DNA of 64,000 nucleotides from JANTGF01 sp963750735 (lineage in GTDB: Bacteria; Bacteroidota; Bacteroidia; Bacteroidales; VadinHA17). Of this stretch, positions 28,501 through 36,923 are shown piece by piece. Made by a program: the position numbers and the translations under genes. The notes under the pieces are model-generated. The model saw only the letters and a program-made list of their open reading frames with translations, searched no databases and was not told where the DNA came from. Every line of letters begins with the position of its first letter. Position 1 is the stretch's first letter. The stretch spans positions 62,001-126,000 of the forward strand of contig CAVVRY010000009.1 in assembly GCA_963750735.1 (NCBI GenBank), written 5' to 3'.

Positions 28501-30939
28501 AGCAATATATTCCCCATTATTATAACGGCCAATATTGCCTTCTGATGGCAACGCTGTCTGTGGAGCAACGGTTGAATTTCCCATTTCAATCCCATCAACA
28601 TAAATACGACTGGTTGTTCCATCATAGGTGTAGACATAATAGTGCCAGGCATTTGTAGAAGGTGCCGCACCACCATTGGCAAGTATCGCACCTCCCCATT
28701 TCCATGCAACTGTATTTCCTCCCCTGAAACCAAGCTGTATTGCAGAGCCTGCTGTGGCATTCTGAAAAGTGATAAGGTTCCTGTTACCAGATGGTGATGT
28801 TGTATAATAGCCCCAGATACTTATTGTCTGGTTGTTGTCATTCGGAACAAAACCGTTTGTCCCGACCTGTATATATGAACTTGTTCCATTGAAACCCCGG
28901 CCGCCGGCAATTTGTCCTGCAACAGTGGAAGTCGCATTCTGGGTTCCGTCATTCGAATACTCCGTAGCATCAGTATAATCCGTTCCATTTAGGTGCCAAA
29001 CCCCTTTGAAATTGCTGGTCCAGACGGTTTCAACTGACTGGTCTGCAGTAACGGATGGATCACCATACAACATTTTGATAGTAGTTGTTGAGCTGTTCGA
29101 TAACAGGGGGATACGTACCCAGCCTATATACTGTCCTGTGGTTTGATCATATGACTCCAGTTCATGGTCTAATCTGCTTCCATTTTGATCGGTGAAAATA
29201 ATATCATAGCCATTTGAATTTGATACATGGCCTCCGTTGGCAATTGACCGAAGCAGGGGATCTGTAAAACTTATCAATGCCGGAAAGTCAGTAAGATCAT
29301 CTGTTCCGCTTGCGGCATCAAGTATTATATCCATTGTATAACTATAACCCAATGATACAATCGGGTTATAGATCAGTGAGGCAGAATTGCTGGTTGACGA
29401 ATTGCCAAAGCCATCGGTGGCTATGCACCTATAAAGATAACCATCCATAGTTTGATCCGCACCCGTAAGGGTCAGGGTATTTGTTGTAGAACCACTGTAA
29501 ATACCTCCATCAGATATGTTGGTGAATCCGCTACCGCTATCTTCCTGCCAATGGTAGGTGAGGGTTGGCGTACCAGACACACTCACTACATAGGAGGGGT
29601 TACAACCTGTTGCATCAGATGGATGGGTAATAAAAACGGGATTTGAACTGCCTATTGCGAGATCAGTGGTAGTGGTTGAAATTCCACTCATTCCGGTTCG
29701 GGTAATTTCCGGGTTGGAAACTGAGCCATGAGTTCCATCAAGGGAAAGATTTCCCCCATTGGTTCTTTTGAGAACCCTTGCTGATGCATCCACGCCAGTG
29801 AAACCGGAATAGTTCAGATTAACATTATAATTTGTTGATGCAAGTCCCCCGGATGCTGTCATTGTCCAGTAACCTGTTGGCTGACGGTCAGTGATAATCG
29901 TTCCTGCATCATTCAGAGGTAGACCGGCTGTTCCAATATCAAGAGATTGAAATTGAACAGCAAGGTTACCAGTTGTAATGTTGGCAAAAGTAATTTTAAG
30001 TGGATTGTATGAAGATGATGTTCCAACAGGATAGAGGTATTCTGTACCGGTTGGAGTATTAATAGCCCGCTGGAATGTTCCTACTATTGTTCCAGAAGTA
30101 TATAATAGACCTCCTGCAGCAGTGTTGGCGAGTAAAAGCGTGGATGCTCCTGTGCTTATATCACCCTGGGTCATGTCGAAATTGTTGTTTATCGTTACAT
30201 TCCCTCCGAGTGTAAATCCGGCAGAATTATCTGTTGTAAGATTATTATATGTATATGAACCAATCGGCTGTGCAGATGAGCCATTATATATAACTGTGCC
30301 TGATGTTGGATCCTGTGGTCCACCACCATTCTGGCTTGTAATTGTTCCACCTGTAATAGTGCCCCCAACATTCAATATTCCAGCACCAGCAAAAAGTATA
30401 TATGTACGCCTGTTAGTACTATTAAGATTAATATCATTATCAACAGTTACAGTCCCTGTCGATATCCTGATGAATGCATCCCTGCTGTTAACTGCACCGG
30501 TGGAATTTGCATCAATAGAACCTGTTCTGAAAATACCTGCGTTAACCCTGACAGCTTTATGATCACCGTTGCTATTTGAATTAAGATAGGTTTCTCCTGT
30601 CACAGTAAGTGAAACACCCGAGTTGAAATACAGATAAGAATCGTTTCCTCCCCCGTCTATTCTTAAGTTAGAAATACTGTTTGGAACATCAGCCGTAATT
30701 GTAATGTCATTATTATCAAGAATATACACTGTCCCTGCACCTGTTGATGCACCTGGGTAATCACCGGCACCGCAGTTTACCCATGCACCGCCGCTTCTTA
30801 CCTGCCAGCTGGTATTTCCGTTCCAGTTTCCATTTGCTCTTGACCTGTAATCGCCATCAACTTGTCCTTGGGCAAATTCTGTAACAAATATTGCCAGAAC
30901 CAGTAATAATATTTTTGACAGCTGGTTTGGCTTTATCAT
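25579..30939 (-). CDS. Giant multidomain surface adhesin with T9SS type A sorting domain
   Basis: 1786 residues. The signal peptide ends in FAQG. The N-terminal third is a glycine/asparagine/threonine-rich parallel beta-helix-like region (SGGAWVNCGAGDYPGAS, TITADVPNSISNLRIDGG). Ig-like domains with YHWQEDSGSGF and YQWQEDGVDITDGGIYSG flank a DUF2341 segment (MDIILDAASGTDDLTDFPAL) and a LamG/concanavalin-like domain (GVWHLNGTDYTDATEYSNDG). A second beta-helix-like region begins WTGSVDSDWNTTGNWSCGY. The C-terminus is a T9SS type A sorting domain with YDLGGRQVFSRKV and SGIYIIRFYSGK, predicting export by T9SS and surface anchoring. Its place between chaperone and usher genes suggests a tip or companion adhesin. 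The ORF is intact although long. Confidence 0.85.
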   Translation of the reverse strand: MIKPNQLSKILLLVLAIFVTEFAQGQVDGDYRSRANGNWNGNTSWQVRSGGAWVNCGAGDYPGASTGAGTVYILDNNDITITADVPNSISNLRIDGGGNDSYLYFNSGVSLTVTGETYLNSNSNGDHKAVRVNAGIFRTGSIDANSTGAVNSRDAFIRISTGTVTVDNDINLNSTNRRTYILFAGAGILNVGGTITGGTITSQNGGGPQDPTSGTVIYNGSSAQPIGSYTYNNLTTDNSAGFTLGGNVTINNNFDMTQGDISTGASTLLLANTAAGGLLYTSGTIVGTFQRAINTPTGTEYLYPVGTSSSYNPLKITFANITTGNLAVQFQSLDIGTAGLPLNDAGTIITDRQPTGYWTMTASGGLASTNYNVNLNYSGFTGVDASARVLKRTNGGNLSLDGTHGSVSNPEITRTGMSGISTTTTDLAIGSSNPVFITHPSDATGCNPSYVVSVSGTPTLTYHWQEDSGSGFTNISDGGIYSGSTTNTLTLTGADQTMDGYLYRCIATDGFGNSSTSNSASLIYNPIVSLGYSYTMDIILDAASGTDDLTDFPALISFTDPLLRSIANGGHVSNSNGYDIIFTDQNGSRLDHELESYDQTTGQYIGWVRIPLLSNSSTTTIKMLYGDPSVTADQSVETVWTSNFKGVWHLNGTDYTDATEYSNDGTQNATSTVAGQIAGGRGFNGTSSYIQVGTNGFVPNDNNQTISIWGYYTTSPSGNRNLITFQNATAGSAIQLGFRGGNTVAWKWGGAILANGGAAPSTNAWHYYVYTYDGTTSRIYVDGIEMGNSTVAPQTALPSEGNIGRYNNGEYIAASLDEPRFSISPKSAGWILTEYNNQSNPSGFISLGSEADNTLLATVGVCSSSFVLNQGYPTGGGYSGTGVSGTNFNASVAGVGTHTITYTYTDVNGCTGSSDKEIIVTAVPSAPAAVDTECCISNIADLTATGTNLKWYSDASLTILEGRGTPFATGQTTAGTYTYYVTQTINGCESSSTTTSLIVHSSIVIDTQPLAETICDGENATFTVDASGYSLTYQWQEDGVDITDGGIYSGATTATLLLTDPGVASSGKSYSVNIYGTCGTSPLASNSVLLTVTPQPVATFSYTGSPYCPNAANPSPTYSGGGIAGTFSSTAGLVFVSTATGQVDLTASTPGTYTVTNTIAAAGGCGIVLETSPITISSDLTWTGSVDSDWNTTGNWSCGYIPLATTDVTIPDVPNKPVLSAGAVGTVNNLLINAGSSLTITGNTIRISGAITNNGTLDAGAAIIEMNGSAAQAIGANVFDANTIMDLTINNAAGVSLLGPLNVTGIVTAQSGNLISGGNLTLISTVSQTALIDGSGTGDITGNVTMQRYLNSGFGYKYFSSPFQDATVGEFGDDMDLASSFPLFYHYDESRTSSGWVAYTTPTDPLNTLEGYAVNFGSTATPNTVDVTGAVNNGPLSVTLYNNDNTYTKGFNLVGNPYPSAIDWDAAGWTKTEIDDAIYYFRASTTDQYGGTYSSYVNGISSDPGVATNIIPSMQGFFVHVTDGSFPVTGTLGLTNSVRTNDLTHAFLKSKEASSRFLVRLTARYTADPKSEDKMVVYFDNNAKVNFDSDLDALKLFNTDLAVPNLFAVISGGEKLSINALPEVPDTSVYIPLGLRNYLNGEIGFRIMDNENMPEGMEIFLRDAITGTNINLLQDNEYKIILPAGDYIDRFYLGFVRNTTDLPNLEEANDFFSVYSSQAFINATVKRLDGREGMISVYDLGGRQVFSRKVYDIGYYEFDPGLTSGIYIIRFYSGKLITVKKIFIGI

Positions 30940-30980
30940 AATCCGGTCTAATTAAAATAATACCTTTAAAAGGACTGGGA

Positions 30981-31877
30981 TTATTTCTGAAGTACCAGTT
31001 CAGCTTCTGCAAATATTTCCCGTTTCGCATCATTTGCAGAGGAAAATGAGACTTTTAATTTGCCAGTTCCAAAGTCAACACCAATAACCGGGATCAGATT
31101 AAACCTGAAGTGGCGGAATGTATTTGGGGTATAAACAGCAATTCCATTTGCAGTACCAACTCGTGTCACCTTTCCCTGAGGTGAAACATGATCAACTGTT
31201 AGATCACCGTACACTGAAAAATTACCTGTACGATTAAATTTCAAGCTAAATATCGGAGCTGCATTTCCTGGAATATCAAAGTCCAGTTCTGACAGGGTTA
31301 TTTTTACGTTAGAATCCCCTATCCTAATAATGGCCGGTATTGTAATCCCAAATACAGGAGTAAGTTGAACAGAAATTGCACTGGAATCTTTAACAGTATC
31401 CTCTTCGCCCAACGGTTTTATTTTTGGCACTGATCTGAAATAAAAGTGAGATCGGTATTCGCCAGGTTCCAATTTATTTGATTTTATAATCTGAACCTTA
31501 ACAACCTGCGCCTCATTGGGTGGCAAAGTTACTGATCGTGGAAAGTATCGAAGATTCTTATCTGCAAAATTCTGACCCTCATCAGGCTCAGAAATAGTCT
31601 CAAAGCGACCTTCCTCTGTCATTCGTATCTGAATCAGAGATATTGCATAAGTAGCTGTATCACTGCCAACATTTGCCAGGTTAAGGCTAATTGATCTTTG
31701 TGAACCATCAAATACTACTCTTCTTGGCGTTACCAGGAGGTTTCCCTGGGCATTTGCATTGAAATTAAATATGAAAGTTAATGCAAAAAAAAAGCAAATA
31801 AAAGATAAGAAACGAATTCCATCCTTTGGAGGAGTGAAAATATCGCCTCTTAATTGTAAATTTCCACTTAATGACAT
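30981..31877 (-). CDS. PapD-like periplasmic chaperone
   Basis: 298 residues. The signal peptide ends near NANAQG after a strongly hydrophobic stretch. The mature N-terminal Ig-like domain has LLVTPRRVVFDGSQRSISLN, where the basic residues of the first strand match the subunit-anchoring position of PapD chaperones, then RYFPRSVTLPPNEAQVVKVQ, the usual pre-G1 signature, and PGEYRSHFYFRSVP. The second domain contains SLKFNRTGNFSVYGDLTV. It would cap fimbria-like subunits in the periplasm and pass them to the usher. It lies 46 nt after the second DUF4402 gene and 41 nt before the adhesin. Confidence in the fold is good; the client is inferred. Confidence 0.82.
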   Translation of the reverse strand: MSLSGNLQLRGDIFTPPKDGIRFLSFICFFFALTFIFNFNANAQGNLLVTPRRVVFDGSQRSISLNLANVGSDTATYAISLIQIRMTEEGRFETISEPDEGQNFADKNLRYFPRSVTLPPNEAQVVKVQIIKSNKLEPGEYRSHFYFRSVPKIKPLGEEDTVKDSSAISVQLTPVFGITIPAIIRIGDSNVKITLSELDFDIPGNAAPIFSLKFNRTGNFSVYGDLTVDHVSPQGKVTRVGTANGIAVYTPNTFRHFRFNLIPVIGVDFGTGKLKVSFSSANDAKREIFAEAELVLQK

Positions 31878-31923
31878 AATTTCTAGGGTTTAAAAATTCT
31901 GTATTCAATATATATTTTGAAAT

Positions 31924-32454
31924 TTAGTTAAAGTCAAAAGTAATCTCATATGTTCCTGTATAGATTCCAACTGGATTGTCAAAAAGTGTTCCTACCTCAA
32001 GTGTAGCACCTACGTATACGGTCATAAATCCATTCTCCAAAGTACCAGCACCAGGCCCAGGTGATGGCACAGTTACCCAATTACTTATACGCATTGTTCT
32101 TGCATTAGTTGTATTTGTGAGAATGATGGGAGTCTCCGGCATTGAGATTGAAAAAGAAGTTTGGGTATCACCAGTTAAATAAAAACTTGCTGCATTATGC
32201 AATCCGCTACCGGATACAACACTTCCTGTAACCGAAATGGAACCCTGTGGAGTGAGTATTAGCTGTCCGCCATAAGGCCCGGGAGAAAAACGACCAAAGT
32301 TCAATTGAGATGTTTCCACAGCCGATAAAGCAGTGATCACTTCGGCAAAAATATGACCTGTAGCAACAGATTGTTGGCTCTGTGCCTGCAACTTACCCGA
32401 AGTAGCAGACAAGAGCATTAACAAATAAATAAATAATAAAGCCTGTTTCTTCAT
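31924..32454 (-). CDS. DUF4402 secreted subunit-like protein (second copy)
   Basis: 176 residues from the ATG at 32454, chosen because MKKQALLFIYLLMLLSATSG is a normal signal peptide ending at LQAQ; an in-frame ATG 75 nt upstream would add a tail without signal character. The mature protein has the DUF4402 pattern: LNFGRFSPGPYGGQLILTPQ, SISVTGSVVSG, VYVGATLEVGTLFDNPVG and the terminal strand IYTGTYEITFDFN. It is similar in design to its two paralogues but clearly diverged from them. Probably an exported structural subunit handled by the adjacent chaperone. Confidence 0.82.
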   Translation of the reverse strand: MKKQALLFIYLLMLLSATSGKLQAQSQQSVATGHIFAEVITALSAVETSQLNFGRFSPGPYGGQLILTPQGSISVTGSVVSGSGLHNAASFYLTGDTQTSFSISMPETPIILTNTTNARTMRISNWVTVPSPGPGAGTLENGFMTVYVGATLEVGTLFDNPVGIYTGTYEITFDFN

Positions 32455-32597
32455 TTTATGTTTTCCACCTATCTGTAAATTCTTTTTGCAGATCATATTG
32501 CCTGAATTTACCAGGGATTTAAACTTCACTTAGTAATTGCACTTACAAAGGTTTTAAACCTCATAAGGAAATATCAACTATCTATCTGACAACCTTT

Positions 32598-33110
32598 TTA
32601 GTTATAGTTTACTGTAACATCAAACGGAGTACCGGATATATATGTTCCCGGAGCCTGGCTTGCACCAACATTCAGTGTGGCTCCTACATTTAGTGTTTCT
32701 GTTCCTCCTGTTAGAGTCCCTGTTGGAGTTGGGCTGCTCGTAAAGTTATCAACAGTCATAGTGTTGGCTCCAGAGGTAATTGTGATTGAACCAGCCGGCA
32801 AGGTAATAGAATAGGTTGCACCTGCAATACCTGTTACTGTAAAAGACGCTGCAGTAATAGTTCCCGGACTGGCTGTCAGGAAGGAAACACCACCCGTTGC
32901 AGAACGTCCTCCAGCCGGAGTAAGAACAACAGTCCCAACTGTTGCGTTAACAGCCAGGTTACCAAAATTCATGTCAGTGTCTTTTGTAATTGCTATTGGA
33001 GTAACAATTGTAGCTGAAGCTGTTGCCGAAGCTGTAACTTGCGAAAATGCACTTGATGCGAATAAAAGCATCACGAATGAAATTGAAAATAATTTTGCAA
33101 TAGATCTCAT
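32598..33110 (-). CDS. DUF4402 secreted subunit-like protein (first copy), probable major subunit
   Basis: 170 residues. The signal peptide ends in SSAFSQ. The mature part is rich in Ala, Thr and Gly and gives a textbook DUF4402 match: DMNFGNLAVNATVGTVVLTP, GGRSATGGVSFL, TFTV-like strands, TETLNVGATLNVGASQAPG and the final strand FDVTVNYN. It is the first gene of the six-gene run and has low-complexity, pilin-like composition, so it is the best candidate for the major subunit. That role is inference. Confidence 0.85.
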   Translation of the reverse strand: MRSIAKLFSISFVMLLFASSAFSQVTASATASATIVTPIAITKDTDMNFGNLAVNATVGTVVLTPAGGRSATGGVSFLTASPGTITAASFTVTGIAGATYSITLPAGSITITSGANTMTVDNFTSSPTPTGTLTGGTETLNVGATLNVGASQAPGTYISGTPFDVTVNYN

Positions 33111-33538
33111 AATGAACTAATTTTTAGAATAATAATAGATTTTTTTGTTTATAGATTTTGGGTTTCCATATTAATACGCATTTTTTCAAAAAAAGATACA
33201 CTTTCCAATAACTTAATTGTAGTATATCCCATGTAAATACTTAGAAAATTGTTCAAAGATAAAAATTTCAGAATGAAATTCTTTCTACAATTTAACAATT
33301 ATTTAACATCTAATTATTAGGTATTTACTGTTCTAAAGAATTGTTAATGACTTTTGAAGAAATGCAGAATTTTGATGCTAATTAGATTTTCGAACCTTAT
33401 CTTATAAATATGGTTATTAAATTTGGAAAAAGATTAGATGTAAATCGGAATTGAATAAAATTCTAAAATCTAAATTTTATAATTGTAACTTCGCAAAAAG
33501 AAACAACCCCCTGTATAATCCTAAAGAATACTTTGTCC
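33111..33538. other. 428-bp divergent intergenic region upstream of the surface-structure operon
   Basis: AT-rich. On the minus strand TATCTTTG (33254-33261) matches the -7 consensus and would give a leader of roughly 140 nt for the DUF4402 operon, but no good -33 element is present. On the plus strand TAACTTCG (33486-33493) is a weak candidate for the cyclase gene. No gene or structured RNA recognised. Confidence 0.35.
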
Positions 33539-34174
33539 ATGAAAATTATTGACCTGAACCATCTTTTGAATAATGAAACCACTATCTACCCCGGAGCAGT
33601 TACATCATCTTTCAAAGCAACCGGAACAGTGGAAAAGGATGGTTATGCTGAACAAAAAATTACGATAGGTACCCACACAGGAACACATATAGATGCTCCA
33701 GGTCATATGCTGCTTAATGGAAAAACATTAGATCAGATACCCCTGTCAAAATTTGTTGGCAAAGCCACAATTATTCGTTGTGAGGGAAAAACAGAAATTG
33801 AATTGTCATATTTAAAAAACTTTGAAACTCAGATTTCAAAAGTGGATTTTGTTCTTTTTAATACTGGCTGGGATAAGAAATGGAAGGAGCCGGAGTACAT
33901 TGGAGACTACCCTACCCTTACCTCAGATTCAGCTGAATGGCTGACGCAATTCAATTTGAATGGATTGGGTTTCGATACAATTTCGGTGGATCCGGTCGGT
34001 GATACAAACCAAACAAACCACCATATTCTATTTAATAAAGAACTGCTGATCGTTGAAAACCTTACAAATCTTGATCTACTTCCTGATGACATTTTTACAT
34101 TCCAGTGCATTCCCTTAAAAATTGAGAATGCAGATGGATCACCCATTCGGGCTGTAGCTATTTTAGAAGAGTAA
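33539..34174 (+). CDS. Cyclase/arylformamidase-like metal hydrolase
   Basis: 211 residues from the ATG at 33539; a TTG 6 nt upstream is less likely. It belongs to the cyclase (kynurenine formamidase KynB-like) family. The metal-binding motif H-T-G-T-H-x-D-x-P-x-H is complete at His46, His50, Asp52 and His56. VDFVLFNTGWDKKW and GFDTISVDPVGDTNQTNHH follow in the family order. It probably hydrolyses an amide or formamide. No tryptophan-degradation genes are nearby, so the substrate is open. Confidence 0.85.
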   Translation: MKIIDLNHLLNNETTIYPGAVTSSFKATGTVEKDGYAEQKITIGTHTGTHIDAPGHMLLNGKTLDQIPLSKFVGKATIIRCEGKTEIELSYLKNFETQISKVDFVLFNTGWDKKWKEPEYIGDYPTLTSDSAEWLTQFNLNGLGFDTISVDPVGDTNQTNHHILFNKELLIVENLTNLDLLPDDIFTFQCIPLKIENADGSPIRAVAILEE

Positions 34175-34183
34175 GTTTGTGGG

Positions 34184-34666
34184 CTATTTTCTCTTATAAA
34201 TACCTTTAAATGCCACTGCTAATTGATTCCCATTCGTATCCAGAATTTCCCAGAACTGGGTAACTGATCCATCATCATTATTGGTCCAGGTAATCCGGTT
34301 TCTATACCAGTCCACCTTCTGCCCTTTTATCAATTTACTTTCCAGAACCATTTTATTCCCCTCCGCTTTTCCTTTCAGAACAAGATTACCTCCCTGGTTG
34401 TCAATCCATAACTGGTTCCAGGTTGAATCAGCCGAATCGAAATAATTGTAACTTCTGCCTGTGCTCCCTTTAGCTCCTTTCCAATGCTCATTTAGGATAC
34501 AATTATCTTCCAGCTTTACAATGTTGTTTTCTCCCAGCTTTGTGCCGGCAGTATCGTATACCACCCATTCTCCAACCCAAAAATCAAATTGTTTATGATA
34601 ATCCGTGCAGCATGCACAATCGTTCTGAGCTCCTGAAGTACTAATTATTATAAACAAATAAAACAA
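34184..34666 (-). CDS. Small secreted protein, DUF1579-like
   Basis: About 160 residues. An N-terminal hydrophobic stretch ends at TSGAQ, then NDCACCTDYHKQFDFWVGEW, WKGAKGSTGRSYNYFDSADS, WNQLWIDNQGGNLVLKGKAE and a terminal AFKGIYKRK. The pattern FDFWVGEW...NQLWID...G resembles DUF1579-type lipocalin-like beta-barrels found as exported proteins in Bacteroidota. The start is uncertain: no ATG lies between an upstream stop and the signal region, and the listed start is a TTG. Convergent with the cyclase gene, 9 nt apart. Function unknown. Confidence 0.6.
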   Translation of the reverse strand: MFYLFIIISTSGAQNDCACCTDYHKQFDFWVGEWVVYDTAGTKLGENNIVKLEDNCILNEHWKGAKGSTGRSYNYFDSADSTWNQLWIDNQGGNLVLKGKAEGNKMVLESKLIKGQKVDWYRNRITWTNNDDGSVTQFWEILDTNGNQLAVAFKGIYKRK

Positions 34667-34779
34667 AAGGCCTATCTGTTTTTTAAAATTTATATTATTT
34701 GTTATATTATATCATTATAAATATTTTAAACACGTTTAACTCAACCCATACTTGAACTATGGAATAGAATTAATATTTC

Positions 34780-35751
34780 TTATTTTGCCCATTTTTCAAA
34801 TCCCTTTGCAGGTTCCCATGTTGAATCCGGCTCAAAGTATTCCCATAAAAGCTTTGAAACATTTCGTATCAATTGAAAGCCTTCATTTCCATACTCCCAG
34901 CTTTCATCTTTTTGATTTTTGGTAATTATACAAAAGACATAGTCACCTGATGGAGCATTTACAAGTACTACTTCTGACCGTGATTGGTTAACAGCTCCCT
35001 GCTTGGAGGCAGCCTGAACGTATGGAGGAATCTGTGAAAGAGCTTCTCCATTCCAGTAAATATTGCAAAGCACCCTGTACATTTCTTCGCTGGCATCTCT
35101 GCTAACCGCCTTGCCTTCCCGTATCATGCTAAGCAAGCCTGCCATTTCCCTGGGAGTGGTTTGTCCCCAGCCATACATCTCCCAATCAGGCTTGCGGCCA
35201 GGTGTTCGTGAATTTACACGGGTTTTTTCAAAGCCATTTTCCGATAGCCAGTTGTTAATATTCTCTCCTGTCCCGGCCAGATGCTGACACCATAAACTTG
35301 CTGTATTGTCACTGGTGGTAATCATCAGGAGAACAAGCTTATTCAGAACGATCTTCTCACCATCTTTAAACGAACCCAGAATATCTTCGCCTTCATACAA
35401 TAATGAATCACGGTATATCTGTTTACCATGGTAGTCCAATTCCCCGGATTCAATTTTATCAAAAAGTGTCAGCATTATCGGCACCTTGATCATGCTTGCC
35501 GTAGGGAATAATTCATCGGCCCGGACAGCTACCTCTCTACCCGTTGGGAAGTGGTGCACGAATATGCCAACTTCTCCCTCAAAATTTTTGATCAGGTCCT
35601 TAATCCTGGACTCTAATTTCTTATCGATCTTTTTTGATTCGGATAGATCATTCGGACTTTTAATACCCCATACATGGAAGAAGGGGAAGCATAATAAGTA
35701 TAGAAAAATTACTCTGAGTATTGTTCTTGACCTTAAATTGATTGAAGTCAT
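34780..35751 (-). CDS. Class A beta-lactamase-like serine hydrolase, exported
   Basis: 323 residues with a hydrophobic signal (RVIFLYLLCFPFFHVWG). The active-site motif S-x-x-K is Ser86-Lys89 (TASMIKVPIMLTLFDK). The SDN motif is Ser147-Asn149 (TTSDNTASLW). An omega-loop-like segment with PDWEMYGWGQTTPREMAGLL follows. The third motif reads KQG (AASKQGAVNQS) instead of KTG or KSG. The fold is that of the beta-lactamase 2 family; in Bacteroidota many such proteins are not proven antibiotic hydrolases. The altered third motif argues for caution about resistance. Confidence 0.82.
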   Translation of the reverse strand: MTSINLRSRTILRVIFLYLLCFPFFHVWGIKSPNDLSESKKIDKKLESRIKDLIKNFEGEVGIFVHHFPTGREVAVRADELFPTASMIKVPIMLTLFDKIESGELDYHGKQIYRDSLLYEGEDILGSFKDGEKIVLNKLVLLMITTSDNTASLWCQHLAGTGENINNWLSENGFEKTRVNSRTPGRKPDWEMYGWGQTTPREMAGLLSMIREGKAVSRDASEEMYRVLCNIYWNGEALSQIPPYVQAASKQGAVNQSRSEVVLVNAPSGDYVFCIITKNQKDESWEYGNEGFQLIRNVSKLLWEYFEPDSTWEPAKGFEKWAK

Positions 35752-35867
35752 AATTTTTACAATCGTATTTTTATATAAAGATACTGCATATCTTTATCAA
35801 TGAGCAGGTTGATTTTTATTAAATATGGAATCTTTCTAATGAATTCGCTAATAAACTTAGCTGTTTT

Positions 35868-36857
35868 CTATATTTCTTCTCCCAAATCTCTCAAGAGTTC
35901 TTCTGAAAGTTGCCAGAGCTTTTTACCATTACTTTGGTCTGAGGCTTTCCCATCTATTGGTTTCCGATCCATCAGGAATAAATAGTCAAATGCCTTTCCT
36001 TCCATATCTCTGGAGGCAGATAAATAGACAAGTGGTTCGCTTGCCTTTTTAGGGGATCTGAAGAAAATTCCAAAGACAAGTCTCAATAATGGTTTAAATA
36101 CAGCCGGTGCTTCCCGGGCAATGTTGGAATTTACCGGACCGGGACAAAGGGAAAAAACCGAAATATTGGTTTTATCTGCATTTAAGCGAAGTGATAGCTC
36201 ATGGGCAAAGCTTACCAGCAGCAGCTTGTAGTAACCATATAACTCAACAGTCTTTCCTATGCTATGCGGTATGTATTTTCCAAAGTCCTGCCAATTGAAC
36301 TTCTCAGGATTTCGATGACTTTCAGAGGCTACAAAAATGATTCTGGATATATTGGGTCCACTGGTATTTATGCAATTATTTTTAATTAGTAAATTTACAA
36401 ACAAGAACTTAGCCAGGTAATTCACAGTGAACATCTGCTCTTGACCATGCTTTGTTTTGCGGCCTTTTTTAGCTACAATAGCTGCATTGCAAATTACAAC
36501 ATCCAATTGCCCATACTGCTCCCTGATTTCGTTTACAAGATTATGAATGGAATCAAAGTCTGACAAATCAACATGATGAATATGAACATGGTCAGATCCT
36601 GATTTTCGCTTTACTTCCTCCATTTTTTGAGGGATACCGCTTCGTACGGCCATAATTACCTCAGCTCCTAATTTTGCCAGTTCAATAGCTGTTGCCAGGC
36701 CCAATCCGGAGCTGGAACCGGTAATCAATATTTTTTTGCCATCGAGTCGATCTGAGGGGTCTAATACACCAATTCTTTCTTGCTTTTTGAATAAATTTGA
36801 AATTCCGGTAAGAGTAGCGCTTAACGGATTGTTGTATTTTTTTTCCTGTTCACTCAT
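35868..36857 (-). CDS. Short-chain dehydrogenase/reductase, retinol-dehydrogenase-like
   Basis: 329 residues. The Rossmann nucleotide-binding motif is TGSSSGLGLATAIELAKLG near residue 50, followed by VCNAAIVAKKG. The catalytic Ser is in IFVASESHR and the Tyr-x3-Lys in YGYYKLLLVSFAHEL. The length and long C-terminal tail resemble retinol- or protochlorophyllide-dehydrogenase-like SDRs that act on hydrophobic alcohols. It lies 66 nt downstream of the sulfotransferase gene in a leftward set of three. Confidence 0.85.
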   Translation of the reverse strand: MSEQEKKYNNPLSATLTGISNLFKKQERIGVLDPSDRLDGKKILITGSSSGLGLATAIELAKLGAEVIMAVRSGIPQKMEEVKRKSGSDHVHIHHVDLSDFDSIHNLVNEIREQYGQLDVVICNAAIVAKKGRKTKHGQEQMFTVNYLAKFLFVNLLIKNNCINTSGPNISRIIFVASESHRNPEKFNWQDFGKYIPHSIGKTVELYGYYKLLLVSFAHELSLRLNADKTNISVFSLCPGPVNSNIAREAPAVFKPLLRLVFGIFFRSPKKASEPLVYLSASRDMEGKAFDYLFLMDRKPIDGKASDQSNGKKLWQLSEELLRDLGEEI

Positions 36858-36923
36858 TGTCCTGTTAAATTCGCTTGGGTGACTAGAAATATCCTGCCTA
36901 AATAATTTGTGTAAAAGACAAGA

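Noticed and set aside
34780..35751. Antibiotic-resistance gene call for the class A beta-lactamase-like protein
   Set aside because: The third active-site motif is altered and the context is not a resistance cassette, so only a fold-level assignment is made.
35800..35985. 61-codon plus-strand ORF
   Set aside because: It mostly overlaps the 3' end of the SDR gene on the minus strand and has no features of its own.
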